64,000 nucleotides of DNA from contig OY970120.1 of the NCBI GenBank assembly GCA_963705885.1, positions 1,488,001-1,552,000 on the forward strand, given 5' to 3'. Below are positions 27,759 to 36,087 of this stretch, piece by piece. Under the pieces are notes generated by a model. The model made no database searches. It had not been told where the DNA came from and saw only the letters and a program-made list of their open reading frames with translations. Position 1 is the first letter of the stretch; each line of letters starts with the position of its first letter. This DNA comes from MFD01275-c22 sp963705885 (GTDB taxonomy: Bacteria > Actinomycetota > Actinomycetes > JACCUZ01). The translations under genes were made by a program, and so were the position numbers.

Positions 27759-28726
27759 CCCTCTCCCTCCTGCCCGGTTGGACCACCGACGACATCCCCG
27801 ACCTGAACGGGCGGCGAGCCGTCGTGACCGGCGCGAACTCCGGGCTGGGGCTGGTGACCGCGACCGAGCTGGCCCGGGCCGGCGCGCACGTCGTCCTCAC
27901 CGCACGCGACGCCGGCAAGGGCCAGGAGGCCGCACGCCGGGTCGGGGCGGAGGTGCCGGACGCGTCGGTGGAGGCCGGGCTCCTCGACCTCGCCGACCTG
28001 ACGTCCGTCCGGTCGTTCGCCGCGGAGCACGGGGGCGAGCCGCTGGACCTGCTGGTCAACAACGCGGGGGTGATGGCGGTCCCGCCCCGGCAGACGGCCG
28101 ACGGTTTCGAGCTGCAGCTCGGCACCAACCACCTCGGGCACTTCGCCCTCACGGGCCTGCTGCTGCCCGCCCTGCTGCGCCGTCCCGGTGCCCGGGTGGT
28201 GACGGTCAGCAGCCTCCTGCACTGGGTCGGGGCGATGGACCTCGACGACCTGCAGAGCGAGCGGCAGTACGACCCCTGGACCGCCTACCACCGGTCCAAG
28301 CTGGCGAACCTGCTGTTCATGCGCGAGCTGGGGCGGCGCGCCGCCGAGGCCGGGACCGACCTCGTGAGCGCCGCCGCGCACCCGGGCTACTCCCGCACCA
28401 ACCTGCAGTCGGCCGGCCCCCGCATGGCCGGGCGCAAGGCGACCGAGGCGGTCATGGCCGTCGCCACTGCCGTCATGGGCCAGAGCGCGGCCACCGGCGC
28501 CCTCCCGCAGCTGCGAGCTGCCACCGACCCGTCGGTGCGCTCGGGCGACTTCTTCGGGCCGCGCGGCCTGGGCGGGCAGCGCGGCCTGCCGAGGCGGGCC
28601 AGGATGAGCGGCAACGCCCGCGACGACGCGGCGGCCCGGCTGCTGTGGGACGCCTCCGAGCAGCTCACCGGCGTGGGCTACGAGGCGTTCGACCTGGAGG
28701 AGCCCCGGGAGCGGGCGGCCGTGTAG
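27755..28726 (+). CDS. Short-chain dehydrogenase/reductase (retinol-dehydrogenase-like)
   Basis: 323 residues from an ATG overlapping the GMC stop. The cofactor motif is VVTGANSGLGLVTATELARA, NNAGVM is intact, and the catalytic Tyr-Lys pair is in AYHRSKLANLLFM. The long C-terminal extension fits the oxidoreductase/WW-domain-like subgroup. With the aldehyde dehydrogenase and GMC oxidase it forms a three-gene operon that could convert an alcohol to an acid. Confidence 0.88.
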   Translation: MTLSLLPGWTTDDIPDLNGRRAVVTGANSGLGLVTATELARAGAHVVLTARDAGKGQEAARRVGAEVPDASVEAGLLDLADLTSVRSFAAEHGGEPLDLLVNNAGVMAVPPRQTADGFELQLGTNHLGHFALTGLLLPALLRRPGARVVTVSSLLHWVGAMDLDDLQSERQYDPWTAYHRSKLANLLFMRELGRRAAEAGTDLVSAAAHPGYSRTNLQSAGPRMAGRKATEAVMAVATAVMGQSAATGALPQLRAATDPSVRSGDFFGPRGLGGQRGLPRRARMSGNARDDAAARLLWDASEQLTGVGYEAFDLEEPRERAAV

Positions 28727-28735
28727 CCGCGGACC

Positions 28736-28787
28736 GGCGGGCGGGGCGGGGCCGGCTCCCCTGCTCCGATCACCGACCCCGCCCGCC
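28736..28787. terminator. Bidirectional terminator between SDR and ABC genes
   Basis: GGCGGGCGGGG at 28736-28746 pairs perfectly with CCCCGCCCGCC at 28777-28787. It lies between the convergent SDR and ABC transporter genes and can serve both strands. Confidence 0.65.
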
Positions 28788-28838
28788 CCCTCTTCGGCGT
28801 GGAGGGGGTGTCCGGATGGGACGGGTTCTCCTCCGGTC

Positions 28839-30599
28839 TCAGGTCCGGGCCGCGGCCGAGGGGTCGGCGCTCCACGAGTCCCACAGGGCGGCGTAGGAAC
28901 CGCCCTCGGCGATCAGCTCGTCGTGGGAGCCCAGCTCCTGGATCCGGCCGTCCTCGACCACCGCGACGCGGTCGGCGTCGTGGGCCGTGTGCAGCCGGTG
29001 CGCGATGGCGACGACCGTGCGCCCGCGCAGCACCGCGGCGAGGGAGCGCTCGAGGTGGCGCGCGGCGCGCGGGTCGAGCAGGGACGTCGCCTCGTCGAGG
29101 ACCAGGGTGTGGGGGTCTGCCAGGACCAGGCGGGCCAGCGCGATCTGCTGGGCCTGGGCGGGTGTGAGGGGCCGGCCGCCCGAGCCGACGTCGGTGGCCA
29201 GGCCGTCGGGCAGGGCGAGGACCCAGTCGAGGGAGTCGACCGCGGCCAGCGCCTCGCGCAGCTCGCCCTCCGTCGCGTCCGGGCGGGCCAGCAGCAGGTT
29301 CTCCGCCACGGTGCCCACGAAGACGTGGTGCTCCTGGGTGACGAGCACGACGCGGCGGCGCAGGTCGTCCAGCGGCAGGTCCACGAGGGGCACCCCGCCG
29401 ACGGTGACGGTGCCGGTCCGCGGTGGGTGGATGCCGGCGAGCAGCCGGCCGAGGGTGGACTTCCCCGCGCCGGAGGGGCCGACGACGGCGAGCCGCTCGC
29501 CCGGACGCAGGTCGAGGTCCATGCCGTGCAGGACGTCGCGGTCCCGGTAGGCGAACCGGACGTCCTCGACGACGACGTGCTCGTCCTCCGGCACGGCGTC
29601 CCCCTCGACCCGGTCGTCGGGCACCAGGTCGACCCCGAGGATGCGGGCCAGGGCCGTGGCGCCGACCTGCACCTCGTCGAGCCAGGAGATCATGCGGTCG
29701 ACCGGGTCGACGACCTGCACGGCGTACAGCGTCACGGCGGTGACCTGCGCCAGCGAGGCCCTGTCCTGGGACACCAGCCAGCCACCCCAGACGAGGCTCA
29801 TCGTGACCGGCAGTGCGTACGCGAGCTCCATCGTGGGGAACCAGAAGGTCCGCAGCCGCAGGGTGTAGCGCTCGGCCGCGTGGGCGTCGGCCAGGTCGGC
29901 CTCGATCCGGCGCAGCCGGCGCTGCCCGAGGCCGAGGGCCTCGACCGTGCGGGCGCCGTCGACGGTCTCGGCGAGCGAGCCGTTGCACTCCGCGTAGGCC
30001 TCGCGCTCGCGCAGGTAGCCCTCCGGCGCCCGGCGCAGGTACCAGCGGGTGCCGAGCAGGATGAGGGGGGCGCCGGCGAGCATCGGCAGCGCGGCGAGCG
30101 GGCTGGTGACGAACGCCGCGACGACGGTCAGCAGCACCGTGACGGTGGCGACGAGCACCTCGGGCACCGCGAAGCGCACCGTGCGCGCCAGGGCCTCGAC
30201 GTCCCCGGTGCTGCGCGTCACGAGGTCGCCGGTGCCGGCGCGCTCGACCGTGGACAGCGGCAGGGACAGCACCCGCGCCAGGTAACCCTCCCGCAGCCGC
30301 GCGAAGACGGCCTCGCCGAGCACGAACCCGGCCCGCCGGGCGAACCAGGTCAGCACGGTCTGGGCGGCGAGCGCCGCGGCGAGGAGCATCGCCAGCCGGT
30401 CGATGTGACCGCGGGACGAGCCGTCGCGCACCGACTCGACGACCTCCCCGAGCAGCCGGGGACCGGCCAGCCCGGCCAGGGCCGCCAGCGTGTTGAGGGC
30501 GAGCATCAGGGCGAGCGCGCGCCGGTGCCGGGCCAGGAGCGAGCGCGCCGTGGCCCGCACCTGAGCCGAGGTGGCGACGGGAAGGGTCCGGCGGCTCAC
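28839..30599 (-). CDS. ABC exporter half A: intact Walker motifs, degenerate signature
   Basis: 586 residues. Six transmembrane helices in the first 310 residues, then an ATPase domain. Walker A is VGPSGAGKSTLG (Lys380), Walker B TLVLDEAT (Asp502, Glu503) and the switch histidine His534 in AIAHRL; all are intact. The ABC signature, normally LSGGQ, reads LTPAQ (478-482) and should be inactive. Its GTG overlaps the stop of the upstream partner half. The pair should work as a heterodimer with one ATPase site. The substrate is unknown; multidrug, lipid or peptide export is possible. Confidence 0.88.
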   Translation of the reverse strand: MSRRTLPVATSAQVRATARSLLARHRRALALMLALNTLAALAGLAGPRLLGEVVESVRDGSSRGHIDRLAMLLAAALAAQTVLTWFARRAGFVLGEAVFARLREGYLARVLSLPLSTVERAGTGDLVTRSTGDVEALARTVRFAVPEVLVATVTVLLTVVAAFVTSPLAALPMLAGAPLILLGTRWYLRRAPEGYLREREAYAECNGSLAETVDGARTVEALGLGQRRLRRIEADLADAHAAERYTLRLRTFWFPTMELAYALPVTMSLVWGGWLVSQDRASLAQVTAVTLYAVQVVDPVDRMISWLDEVQVGATALARILGVDLVPDDRVEGDAVPEDEHVVVEDVRFAYRDRDVLHGMDLDLRPGERLAVVGPSGAGKSTLGRLLAGIHPPRTGTVTVGGVPLVDLPLDDLRRRVVLVTQEHHVFVGTVAENLLLARPDATEGELREALAAVDSLDWVLALPDGLATDVGSGGRPLTPAQAQQIALARLVLADPHTLVLDEATSLLDPRAARHLERSLAAVLRGRTVVAIAHRLHTAHDADRVAVVEDGRIQELGSHDELIAEGGSYAALWDSWSADPSAAART

Positions 30600-32317
30600 T
30601 GCTCCTCCCCGCGGGTGACGGTCTCGCGGTAGCCCGGGTGCGAGGCGAGCAGGTCGCGGTGGGTGCCCCGGGCGACCACCCGGCCGGCGAGCACGAAGGC
30701 GACGTCGTCGCACCGGTCGAGCACGAGCGGGCTCGCCGTCGTCACGACGGTCGTGCGGTCGCGGTCGGTGTGCCGCGCGGCGCGCAGCCGCTCGGCGACG
30801 AGCACCTCGGTGTGCGCGTCGACCGCGCTGGTCGGCTCGACGAGCACCAGCACGTCCGGGTCGGCGAGCACCGCACGCGCCAGCGCGAGCCGTTGCCGCT
30901 GCCCGCCGGAGAACCCCCGCCCGGCCTCGTCGACCTCGGCGTCGAGCCCCTCGGGCAGCGCCTCGAGCACGTCCTCGGCCGCGGCGACGTGCAGGGCGCG
31001 CCGGTAGGCGGAGTCGTCGGTGGCCCGCTGCCACGGGTCGAGCTCGTCGCGCAGCAGGCCGGTGAACAGGCGCGGCTCGGCCTCGGAGACCATCACCCGG
31101 CGGCGCACCGTCGCCAGCGGCAGGGTCGCGAGCGGGGTGCCGCCGAGGCTGACGCCGTCGTCGTCGCCGAGCCGGCCGAGCCGCAGGGCGATCGCCGCCG
31201 AGCCGTCGGGGTCGGCGCACACCACGCCGGTGAGGGTGCCCGGCTCGACGGTCAGGCCGGAGCGGGGGTCGACCAGGGGGACCTGCAGCGGCGGCTCGGC
31301 GGAGGGTGTCTCGGGCTCTGCCAGCTCCGGCTGGGTCGTGAGCACCGCGACGACCCGCCGGGCCCCGACCAGGGACCGCGTCAGCTTGTCGGCCGCCTCG
31401 ACCGCGGTGCGGATCGGGATGACGAGGAAGAACGCGTAGCCGTAGAACGCGACGACGTCACCGACGTCGATCGTGCCCGACAGGGCGAGACGGGCGCTCA
31501 GCCACGTGACCAGGACCAGGAAGACGCCCGGCAGCAGCACCTGCGCCGAGTCGAGGGTGGCCTGGGGGTTGGCGACGTGGATCCCGGCGCGGTGCAGCTC
31601 GGCCGACCGCCGCCGGTAGCGGTCGAGGAAGGCCGGCTCGCCCCCGATGCCGCGCAGCACGCGCAGGCCTGCGACCGTGTCCGCGCCGAGGGCGGTCAGG
31701 CGGCCGGCGACCTCGCGCTGCATCGCCTGACGGCGCTGCAGGGGGCGCAGGAGCGGGCCGAGCAGCAGCACCATGGCGGGGACGCCGAGCAGCACGACGA
31801 GCCCGAGCGTGACCGACGTGGTCAGCAGGATGACCGCCACGACGGTGTACGAGACGACGGCGCCCGCGAACCGCGCCGTCACGTCGAACGCGCTCCCGAT
31901 GTGCAGCGCGTCGTTCGTCGCCGCCGAGACGACCTCTCCGGTCGGCAGCCGCCGCCGGATCGCGACGCCCACCAGCGAGCTGTGCCGGCCCAGCAGCTGC
32001 ATGGCCCGGAACGACGCCCGCAGCCAGTTGTCGACGGCCACCCGGTGGCGGAGCACGCCGAAGACCGCCTGCACCAGTGCCAGCGCCAGGACCACCAGCG
32101 ACCAGCGCCCGGCCGCCCCCAGGTCCTGCCGGGCGACGCCTTCCTGCAGGCCGCGCCCGATCGCGGCCGGGACGAGGGCCTGCGCGACCATCCAGACCAC
32201 GCCGAACACGACGCCGACGCAGAGGGTGCGCCACTGCAGGCGGCCGGTCCAGAGCAGGTAGCGGGCAGGCGACCGCAGGTCCGGCTGACCGGGGTCGTCG
32301 AAGGGGAGGTGGCGCAC
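30596..32317 (-). CDS. ABC exporter half B: intact signature, lost Walker A/B and switch His
   Basis: 573 residues from a GTG at 32317; the frame is open further upstream but would overlap guaA. It has six membrane helices, then an ATPase-like domain. The signature FSGGQRQRL (469-477) is intact. The Walker A loop is gone, with VVCADPDGSAAIALRLGRL in its place. Walker B reads VLVLVEPTSA with Val493 for Asp, and the switch position is Ser529. This half cannot bind ATP in the usual way. It provides only the signature for the site formed with the Walker motifs of half A, to which it is coupled by a 4-bp overlap. Confidence 0.86.
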   Translation of the reverse strand: MRHLPFDDPGQPDLRSPARYLLWTGRLQWRTLCVGVVFGVVWMVAQALVPAAIGRGLQEGVARQDLGAAGRWSLVVLALALVQAVFGVLRHRVAVDNWLRASFRAMQLLGRHSSLVGVAIRRRLPTGEVVSAATNDALHIGSAFDVTARFAGAVVSYTVVAVILLTTSVTLGLVVLLGVPAMVLLLGPLLRPLQRRQAMQREVAGRLTALGADTVAGLRVLRGIGGEPAFLDRYRRRSAELHRAGIHVANPQATLDSAQVLLPGVFLVLVTWLSARLALSGTIDVGDVVAFYGYAFFLVIPIRTAVEAADKLTRSLVGARRVVAVLTTQPELAEPETPSAEPPLQVPLVDPRSGLTVEPGTLTGVVCADPDGSAAIALRLGRLGDDDGVSLGGTPLATLPLATVRRRVMVSEAEPRLFTGLLRDELDPWQRATDDSAYRRALHVAAAEDVLEALPEGLDAEVDEAGRGFSGGQRQRLALARAVLADPDVLVLVEPTSAVDAHTEVLVAERLRAARHTDRDRTTVVTTASPLVLDRCDDVAFVLAGRVVARGTHRDLLASHPGYRETVTRGEEQ

Positions 32318-32398
32318 GATGATCGACGGTACGGCCTCGGGTGCCCCGGAATAAACCGGGTTTCGCGGCGGCTTCCGGGTGGCTCGTGGGCCGCGCCC

Positions 32399-32404
32399 TA
32401 GACT
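32399..32404 (+). promoter_or_regulatory. Candidate -10 box (TAGACT) for leaderless guaA
   Basis: TAGACT lies 7 nt before the guaA GTG, with no ribosome binding site between, which fits a leaderless transcript. No convincing -35 is seen at the usual distance. The divergent ABC operon starts within 95 bp. Confidence 0.5.
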
Positions 32405-32411
32405 CGCCGGC

Positions 32412-33986
32412 GTGACCGCAGAGGCAGCCGACACCGTCCTCGTCGTCGACTTCGGCGCGCAGTACGCCCAGCTGATCGCCCGCCGCGTGCGCGAGGCGCG
32501 CGTCTACAGCGAGATCGTCCCGCACACCATGCCGGTCCAGGAGATGCTGGCCCGCCGCCCGGCGGCGATCGTCCTCTCCGGCGGCCCCGCGTCGGTCTAC
32601 GCGCCGGGAGCCCCGTCGGTCGACCCGGCGATGTTCACCTCCGGCGTGCCGGCGTTCGGCATCTGCTACGGGTTCCAGGCGATGGCGCTCGCCCTGGGCG
32701 GCACGGTCGCGCAGACCGGAGCGGCCGAGTTCGGGGGGACGCCGCTGGAGGTCCTCGGCTCGGACCCGACGCTGTTCCACGGCCTCCCGCGTGAGCAGTC
32801 CGTCTGGATGTCGCACAACGACGCGGTGTCGCAGGCGCCGGAGGGGTTCACCGTCGTCGCGCGGACGTCGCAGACGCCGGTCGCGGCGTTCGAGGACGCG
32901 TCGCGACGGCTGGCCGGCGTGCAGTTCCACCCGGAGGTGCTGCACAGCGAGCACGGGCAGGCGGTCCTCGAGCACTTCCTGTACGAGGTGGCCGGCCTCT
33001 CGCCCACGTGGACCATGTCGAACGTCATCGACGAGCAGGTCGCGGCGGTCCGCGCGCAGGTGGGGGACAAGCGCGTGGTCTGCGGGCTCTCGGGCGGAGT
33101 CGACTCCGCCGTGGCCGCGGCGCTCGTGCACCGCGCCGTCGGCGACCAGCTGACCTGCGTGTTCGTCGACCACGGGCTGCTGCGCAAGGGCGAGGCGGAG
33201 CAGGTCGAGCGCGACTTCGTCGAGGCGACCGGCGTCCGGCTGAAGGTCGCCGACGCCTCCAAGCGTTTCCTCGACGCGCTGGCCGGGGTCAGCGACCCGG
33301 AGGAGAAGCGCAAGGCGATCGGGCGCGAGTTCATCCGGGTGTTCGAGGAGGCCGCCCGCGAGGTCGTGGCCGAGGCGGGCGCGCACGGCGAGCAGGTCGA
33401 CTTCCTCGTGCAGGGCACGCTCTACCCCGACGTCGTCGAGTCCGGCGGCGGCACGGGTGCGGCGAACATCAAGTCGCACCACAACGTCGGCGGGCTCCCC
33501 GACGACCTCCAGTTCGCGCTGGTCGAGCCGTTGCGCACCCTCTTCAAGGACGAGGTGCGCCGGGTCGGGCTCGAGCTCGGGCTGCCCGAGGCGATCGTGT
33601 GGCGCCAGCCGTTCCCCGGCCCGGGCCTCGGCATCCGGATCGTCGGCGAGGTCACCCAGGAGCGGCTCGACGTCCTGCGCGAGGCCGACGCGATCGCCCG
33701 CGAGGAGCTGACCCGCGCCGGGCTGGACCGGGACATCTGGCAGTGCCCCGTCGTGCTGCTCGCCGACGTACGCTCCGTGGGCGTCCAGGGCGACGGGCGG
33801 ACGTACGGCCACCCGGTCGTGCTGCGGCCGGTCTCCTCCGAGGACGCCATGACGGCCGACTGGACCCGGGTGCCCTACGACGTGCTGGCCCGCATCTCGA
33901 CGCGCATCACCAACGAGGTGCGCGAGGTGAACCGGGTGACGCTGGACGTGACGTCCAAGCCGCCCGGCACGATCGAGTGGGAGTAA
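32412..33986 (+). CDS. guaA: GMP synthase (glutamine-hydrolysing)
   Basis: 524 residues; converts XMP to GMP. The glutamine amidotransferase domain has Cys in AFGICYGFQAM and the His-Glu pair in GVQFHPEVLHSEHG. The PP-loop ATP pyrophosphatase follows with VVCGLSGGVDSAVAAAL, and the dimerisation domain ends in VTSKPPGTIEWE. The start GTG is 7 nt after TAGACT. guaB and guaB3 lie 15 kb upstream. The gene is followed by a 370-bp region with hairpin repeats. Confidence 0.97.
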   Translation: MTAEAADTVLVVDFGAQYAQLIARRVREARVYSEIVPHTMPVQEMLARRPAAIVLSGGPASVYAPGAPSVDPAMFTSGVPAFGICYGFQAMALALGGTVAQTGAAEFGGTPLEVLGSDPTLFHGLPREQSVWMSHNDAVSQAPEGFTVVARTSQTPVAAFEDASRRLAGVQFHPEVLHSEHGQAVLEHFLYEVAGLSPTWTMSNVIDEQVAAVRAQVGDKRVVCGLSGGVDSAVAAALVHRAVGDQLTCVFVDHGLLRKGEAEQVERDFVEATGVRLKVADASKRFLDALAGVSDPEEKRKAIGREFIRVFEEAAREVVAEAGAHGEQVDFLVQGTLYPDVVESGGGTGAANIKSHHNVGGLPDDLQFALVEPLRTLFKDEVRRVGLELGLPEAIVWRQPFPGPGLGIRIVGEVTQERLDVLREADAIAREELTRAGLDRDIWQCPVVLLADVRSVGVQGDGRTYGHPVVLRPVSSEDAMTADWTRVPYDVLARISTRITNEVREVNRVTLDVTSKPPGTIEWE

Positions 33987-34067
33987 ACGTGTCTGGCCCT
34001 GCCGCCGCTGTTCGCCGTACTCCGTCCCTGCCCGGTTGAGGCGGAGCGGGGGCGGGTTGCCGACTGC

Positions 34068-34101
34068 CTCAGACCTGCTCTGCCCGTGGGGCAGGTCTGA
34101 G
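34068..34101 (+). repeat. Dispersed hairpin repeat, copy 1
   Basis: Inverted repeat CTCAGACCTGC - 12 nt - GCAGGTCTGAG, about 80 bp after guaA. The centre can also fold as CTGCCC-GTG-GGGCAG, so two structures compete. It is one of three copies in the window. The 33987-34356 spacer contains copies 1 and 2 and a second repeated block; I see no gene in it. Confidence 0.9.
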
Positions 34102-34130
34102 CCGCCGCTCCGGGCACCACACACCTGGCC

Positions 34131-34155
34131 GTCCACACCGGCGACGCGGGCGGGG
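34131..34155 (+). repeat. Repeated block accompanying the hairpins, copy a
   Basis: GTCCACACCGGCGACGCGGG and the next 5 bp recur at 34271-34295 with two differences over 25 bp. Each block follows one hairpin repeat, at 63 and 100 bp from the hairpin start, so the spacer looks like an old imperfect duplication. Confidence 0.8.
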
Positions 34156-34170
34156 AAGCGTGCTTGTCCC

Positions 34171-34204
34171 CTCAGACCTGCACTGCCCGTGGGGCAGGTC
34201 TGAG
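34171..34204 (+). repeat. Dispersed hairpin repeat, copy 2
   Basis: The same 34-bp element as copy 1 with a single base change in the loop (A for T). The arms CTCAGACCTGC and GCAGGTCTGAG are perfect. It lies 103 bp downstream of copy 1 in the same orientation. Confidence 0.9.
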
Positions 34205-34270
34205 GCGGGTCTGATGCAGGGCACGGGGGCAGAGGTGCGGGGCGGCCTGTCACGGGCTCCGCACCTGTCC

Positions 34271-34295
34271 GTCCACACCGGCGTCGCGGGCGGGC
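34271..34295 (+). repeat. Repeated block accompanying the hairpins, copy b
   Basis: Second copy of the block at 34131-34155 (GTCCACACCGGCGTCGCGGG and onward), 100 bp after the start of hairpin copy 2. It ends about 60 bp before the XRE regulator start and could be part of its upstream region. Confidence 0.8.
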
Positions 34296-34356
34296 ACCGT
34301 CCACAGCAGGATGGGACGGGACGTCGACCCGGCCGGCGGCGGGGCAGCATCGCGAC

Positions 34357-34833
34357 GTGGCCAGACCTCCGTCGGACCTCCTGGGTCGGGTGCTGCGCGC
34401 CGCCCGGCGTTCCGCGAGACTGAGCCAGCGGGCGCTGGCCGAGCGCACTGGGGTGGCCGCCAGCTCGATCGCGGCGGTGGAGACAGGGGAGCGCGACGTG
34501 CCGGTCAGCGCCTACGCCTGGCTGCTGAAGGCCTGCGGCTGGGAGCTCGTGGTGACCGACGACACCGGGGCGAGAGTCCTCGACGTCGCCCAGGACCCAC
34601 GCCGGGACGCCGCCGGACGCCGATACCCGGCTCACGTCGAGCTCCGGTCGACGGTGCCGAGAGGATCCTGGTGGGCGGACAGGTGGGGGATCTACTGGGG
34701 CGTGCCGCCGCGCCCGCCGTGGACGTTCGACCTTCCGCCGCGAGAGCCGCGAGAGCCGCGAGAGCCGCGAGAGCCGCGAGAGCCGCGACAGCCCCGTCCA
34801 CCCCGCCCGCCGCTGCGACGCGGAGCGCGCTGA
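34357..34833 (+). CDS. XRE-family HTH regulator with REP-repeat tail
   Basis: 158 residues from a GTG. The HTH covers about 8-62 (LRAARRSARLSQRALAERTG, VAASSIAAVETGERDVPVSA). The middle part (about 65-125) is Trp-rich with no known domain. The C-terminus has five Arg-Glu-Pro repeats from a 9-bp microsatellite, then a proline/arginine tail. CAGCAT 6 nt before the start could be a -10 for a leaderless message. It may regulate the adjacent envelope genes or be a solitary regulator; nothing in the sequence decides this. Confidence 0.75.
   Translation: MARPPSDLLGRVLRAARRSARLSQRALAERTGVAASSIAAVETGERDVPVSAYAWLLKACGWELVVTDDTGARVLDVAQDPRRDAAGRRYPAHVELRSTVPRGSWWADRWGIYWGVPPRPPWTFDLPPREPREPREPREPREPRQPRPPRPPLRRGAR
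34741..34794 (+). repeat. 9-bp CGAGAGCCG microsatellite (5 perfect units plus 1)
   Basis: Five exact CGAGAGCCG units at 34741-34785 and one variant (CGACAGCCC). In the XRE gene they encode Arg-Glu-Pro repeats. Unit-length changes would keep the frame. Confidence 0.9.
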
Positions 34834-34838
34834 GGCCG

Positions 34839-35960
34839 CTACCGCCCGGCGGGGTCGACCTTGCCGGCGACGGCCCGCATGGTGCGCCCGACGGCGCGGC
34901 GGGCGCGGGCGGCGGTGGTCGTCGGCCGGGCAGCGGCGGCCGGGGGCGCCGCCTTCTTCGCGACCTTCTTCTCCGCCTTCTTCTTCTTGGGCGCGACGAT
35001 GCCGATCGCCTCCGGCGTGAGCATCTGGTTGCCGACCCAGGGGGTGTTGACCTTGTCCAGCTCGACCAGCTCGGGGAACTCCGCGCGGCGCTTCGCCAGG
35101 TCCGTGCCCGTCAGCGTCTTCTTCCGCTCCGACCCCGGGGCCGTCATCGGCGTGAAGGTGTCGACGTCGTCGAGGTCGTAGCCGTAGAACGAGGCCAGCC
35201 CGCCGACGCGCTTGCGCATCACCGCGATGTCGTCGTCGCTGACCTTCTCGGTCCACGCGCTGATCCGGCTGGGGTCGATCGGGTCGTCCGAGCGGCTGGC
35301 GCCCTCGACCTTGCTGGGAGTGCCGCGCTCGCTGTGCACGAGGTGGTGCTCGAGCAGCCGGTCCGACCACGGCTCGTCCAGCCAGGAGAACACCTCGCGC
35401 AGGGTGGTCTCCGGGTCGAGCACCAGGTCCTCGTACCGCACCAGGAGGAAGCGGTCGCCCATCTCCTGCCCGCGCTGCACCAGCTCGGTCGTCGTGTTGA
35501 TCCAGTGGCTCACGGCCCCGCCCCAGCCGAGCCGGAAGCGCTTGGACACCGACGCGGCGACGGCGCCCGGGTGCCGCACGGTCGCCAGGATCACAGCGTC
35601 CGGGAAGACCCGCGAGATCTCGCGGATGTGCCAGGCGTGCCAGGGCGTCTTGTCGCCCCAGCGGGCCTTGCCCTGCCCGGCCGCGAACCGCTCGAACATG
35701 CCGGCGTAGAACTCGCGCATCCGCTCGTCGAGCTCGTCGTCGGACCAGCCCAGCCGGGGGTACCAGTCGCCGCCGTGGCGGTGGAACGGGATCCACCGGT
35801 GGGCCAGGTAGGCCCGCATGATCGAGGTCTCCTGCGCGATGGCGATGTTGTCGTGGCTGTCCACGATCAGGCGCAGCAGCGTGGTCCCGGACCCCATCGG
35901 GCCGACGATGAAGACCGGCTTCTGCCCCGTCGGGCCACCCGTCGCGGGGGTGTCGGCCAC
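34839..35960 (-). CDS. PAPS-dependent sulfotransferase family protein (first copy)
   Basis: 373 residues from a GTG preceded by GAGGAG with 6-nt spacing. The 5'-phosphosulfate loop is VFIVGPMGSGTTLLRLIVDS, and the 3'-phosphate site is ATVRHPGAVAASVSKRF. KARWGDKTPWHAWHI and LLVRYEDLVLDP are typical of the family. The C-terminus is a Lys/Ala/Arg-rich basic tail of about 50 residues that could bind membrane or an anionic polymer. It is divergent from the polymerase fusion at 36088. The acceptor is unknown; a cell-wall glycopolymer is inferred from context. Confidence 0.86.
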   Translation of the reverse strand: MADTPATGGPTGQKPVFIVGPMGSGTTLLRLIVDSHDNIAIAQETSIMRAYLAHRWIPFHRHGGDWYPRLGWSDDELDERMREFYAGMFERFAAGQGKARWGDKTPWHAWHIREISRVFPDAVILATVRHPGAVAASVSKRFRLGWGGAVSHWINTTTELVQRGQEMGDRFLLVRYEDLVLDPETTLREVFSWLDEPWSDRLLEHHLVHSERGTPSKVEGASRSDDPIDPSRISAWTEKVSDDDIAVMRKRVGGLASFYGYDLDDVDTFTPMTAPGSERKKTLTGTDLAKRRAEFPELVELDKVNTPWVGNQMLTPEAIGIVAPKKKKAEKKVAKKAAPPAAAARPTTTAARARRAVGRTMRAVAGKVDPAGR

Positions 35961-36006
35961 AGTCGGCTCCTCGGAGTCAGGGTCGGTGCTGGACAGCGCG
36001 CGGAGT

Positions 36007-36036
36007 ACGATACGCAACCCTGTCAGGGCGGGCCAA
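36007..36036 (-). promoter_or_regulatory. Candidate promoter for the first sulfotransferase
   Basis: On the minus strand, TTGGCC (36036-36031), an 18-nt spacer and TATCGT (36012-36007) form a reasonable -35/-10 pair. The leader to the GTG at 35960 is about 40 nt and contains the GAGGAG ribosome binding site. The divergent polymerase gene must use sequences in the same 127-bp gap. Confidence 0.5.
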
Positions 36037-36087
36037 TCCCGCATGGAGCGCGGTCGGCGCGGCGCGCCGGAGGTCGAAGGGCGGCAC

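Noticed and set aside
32318..32434. Longer N-terminus for ABC half B starting at 32434
   Set aside because: It would overlap guaA and adds a low-complexity leader unlike the family; the GTG at 32317 fits the start of the membrane domain better.
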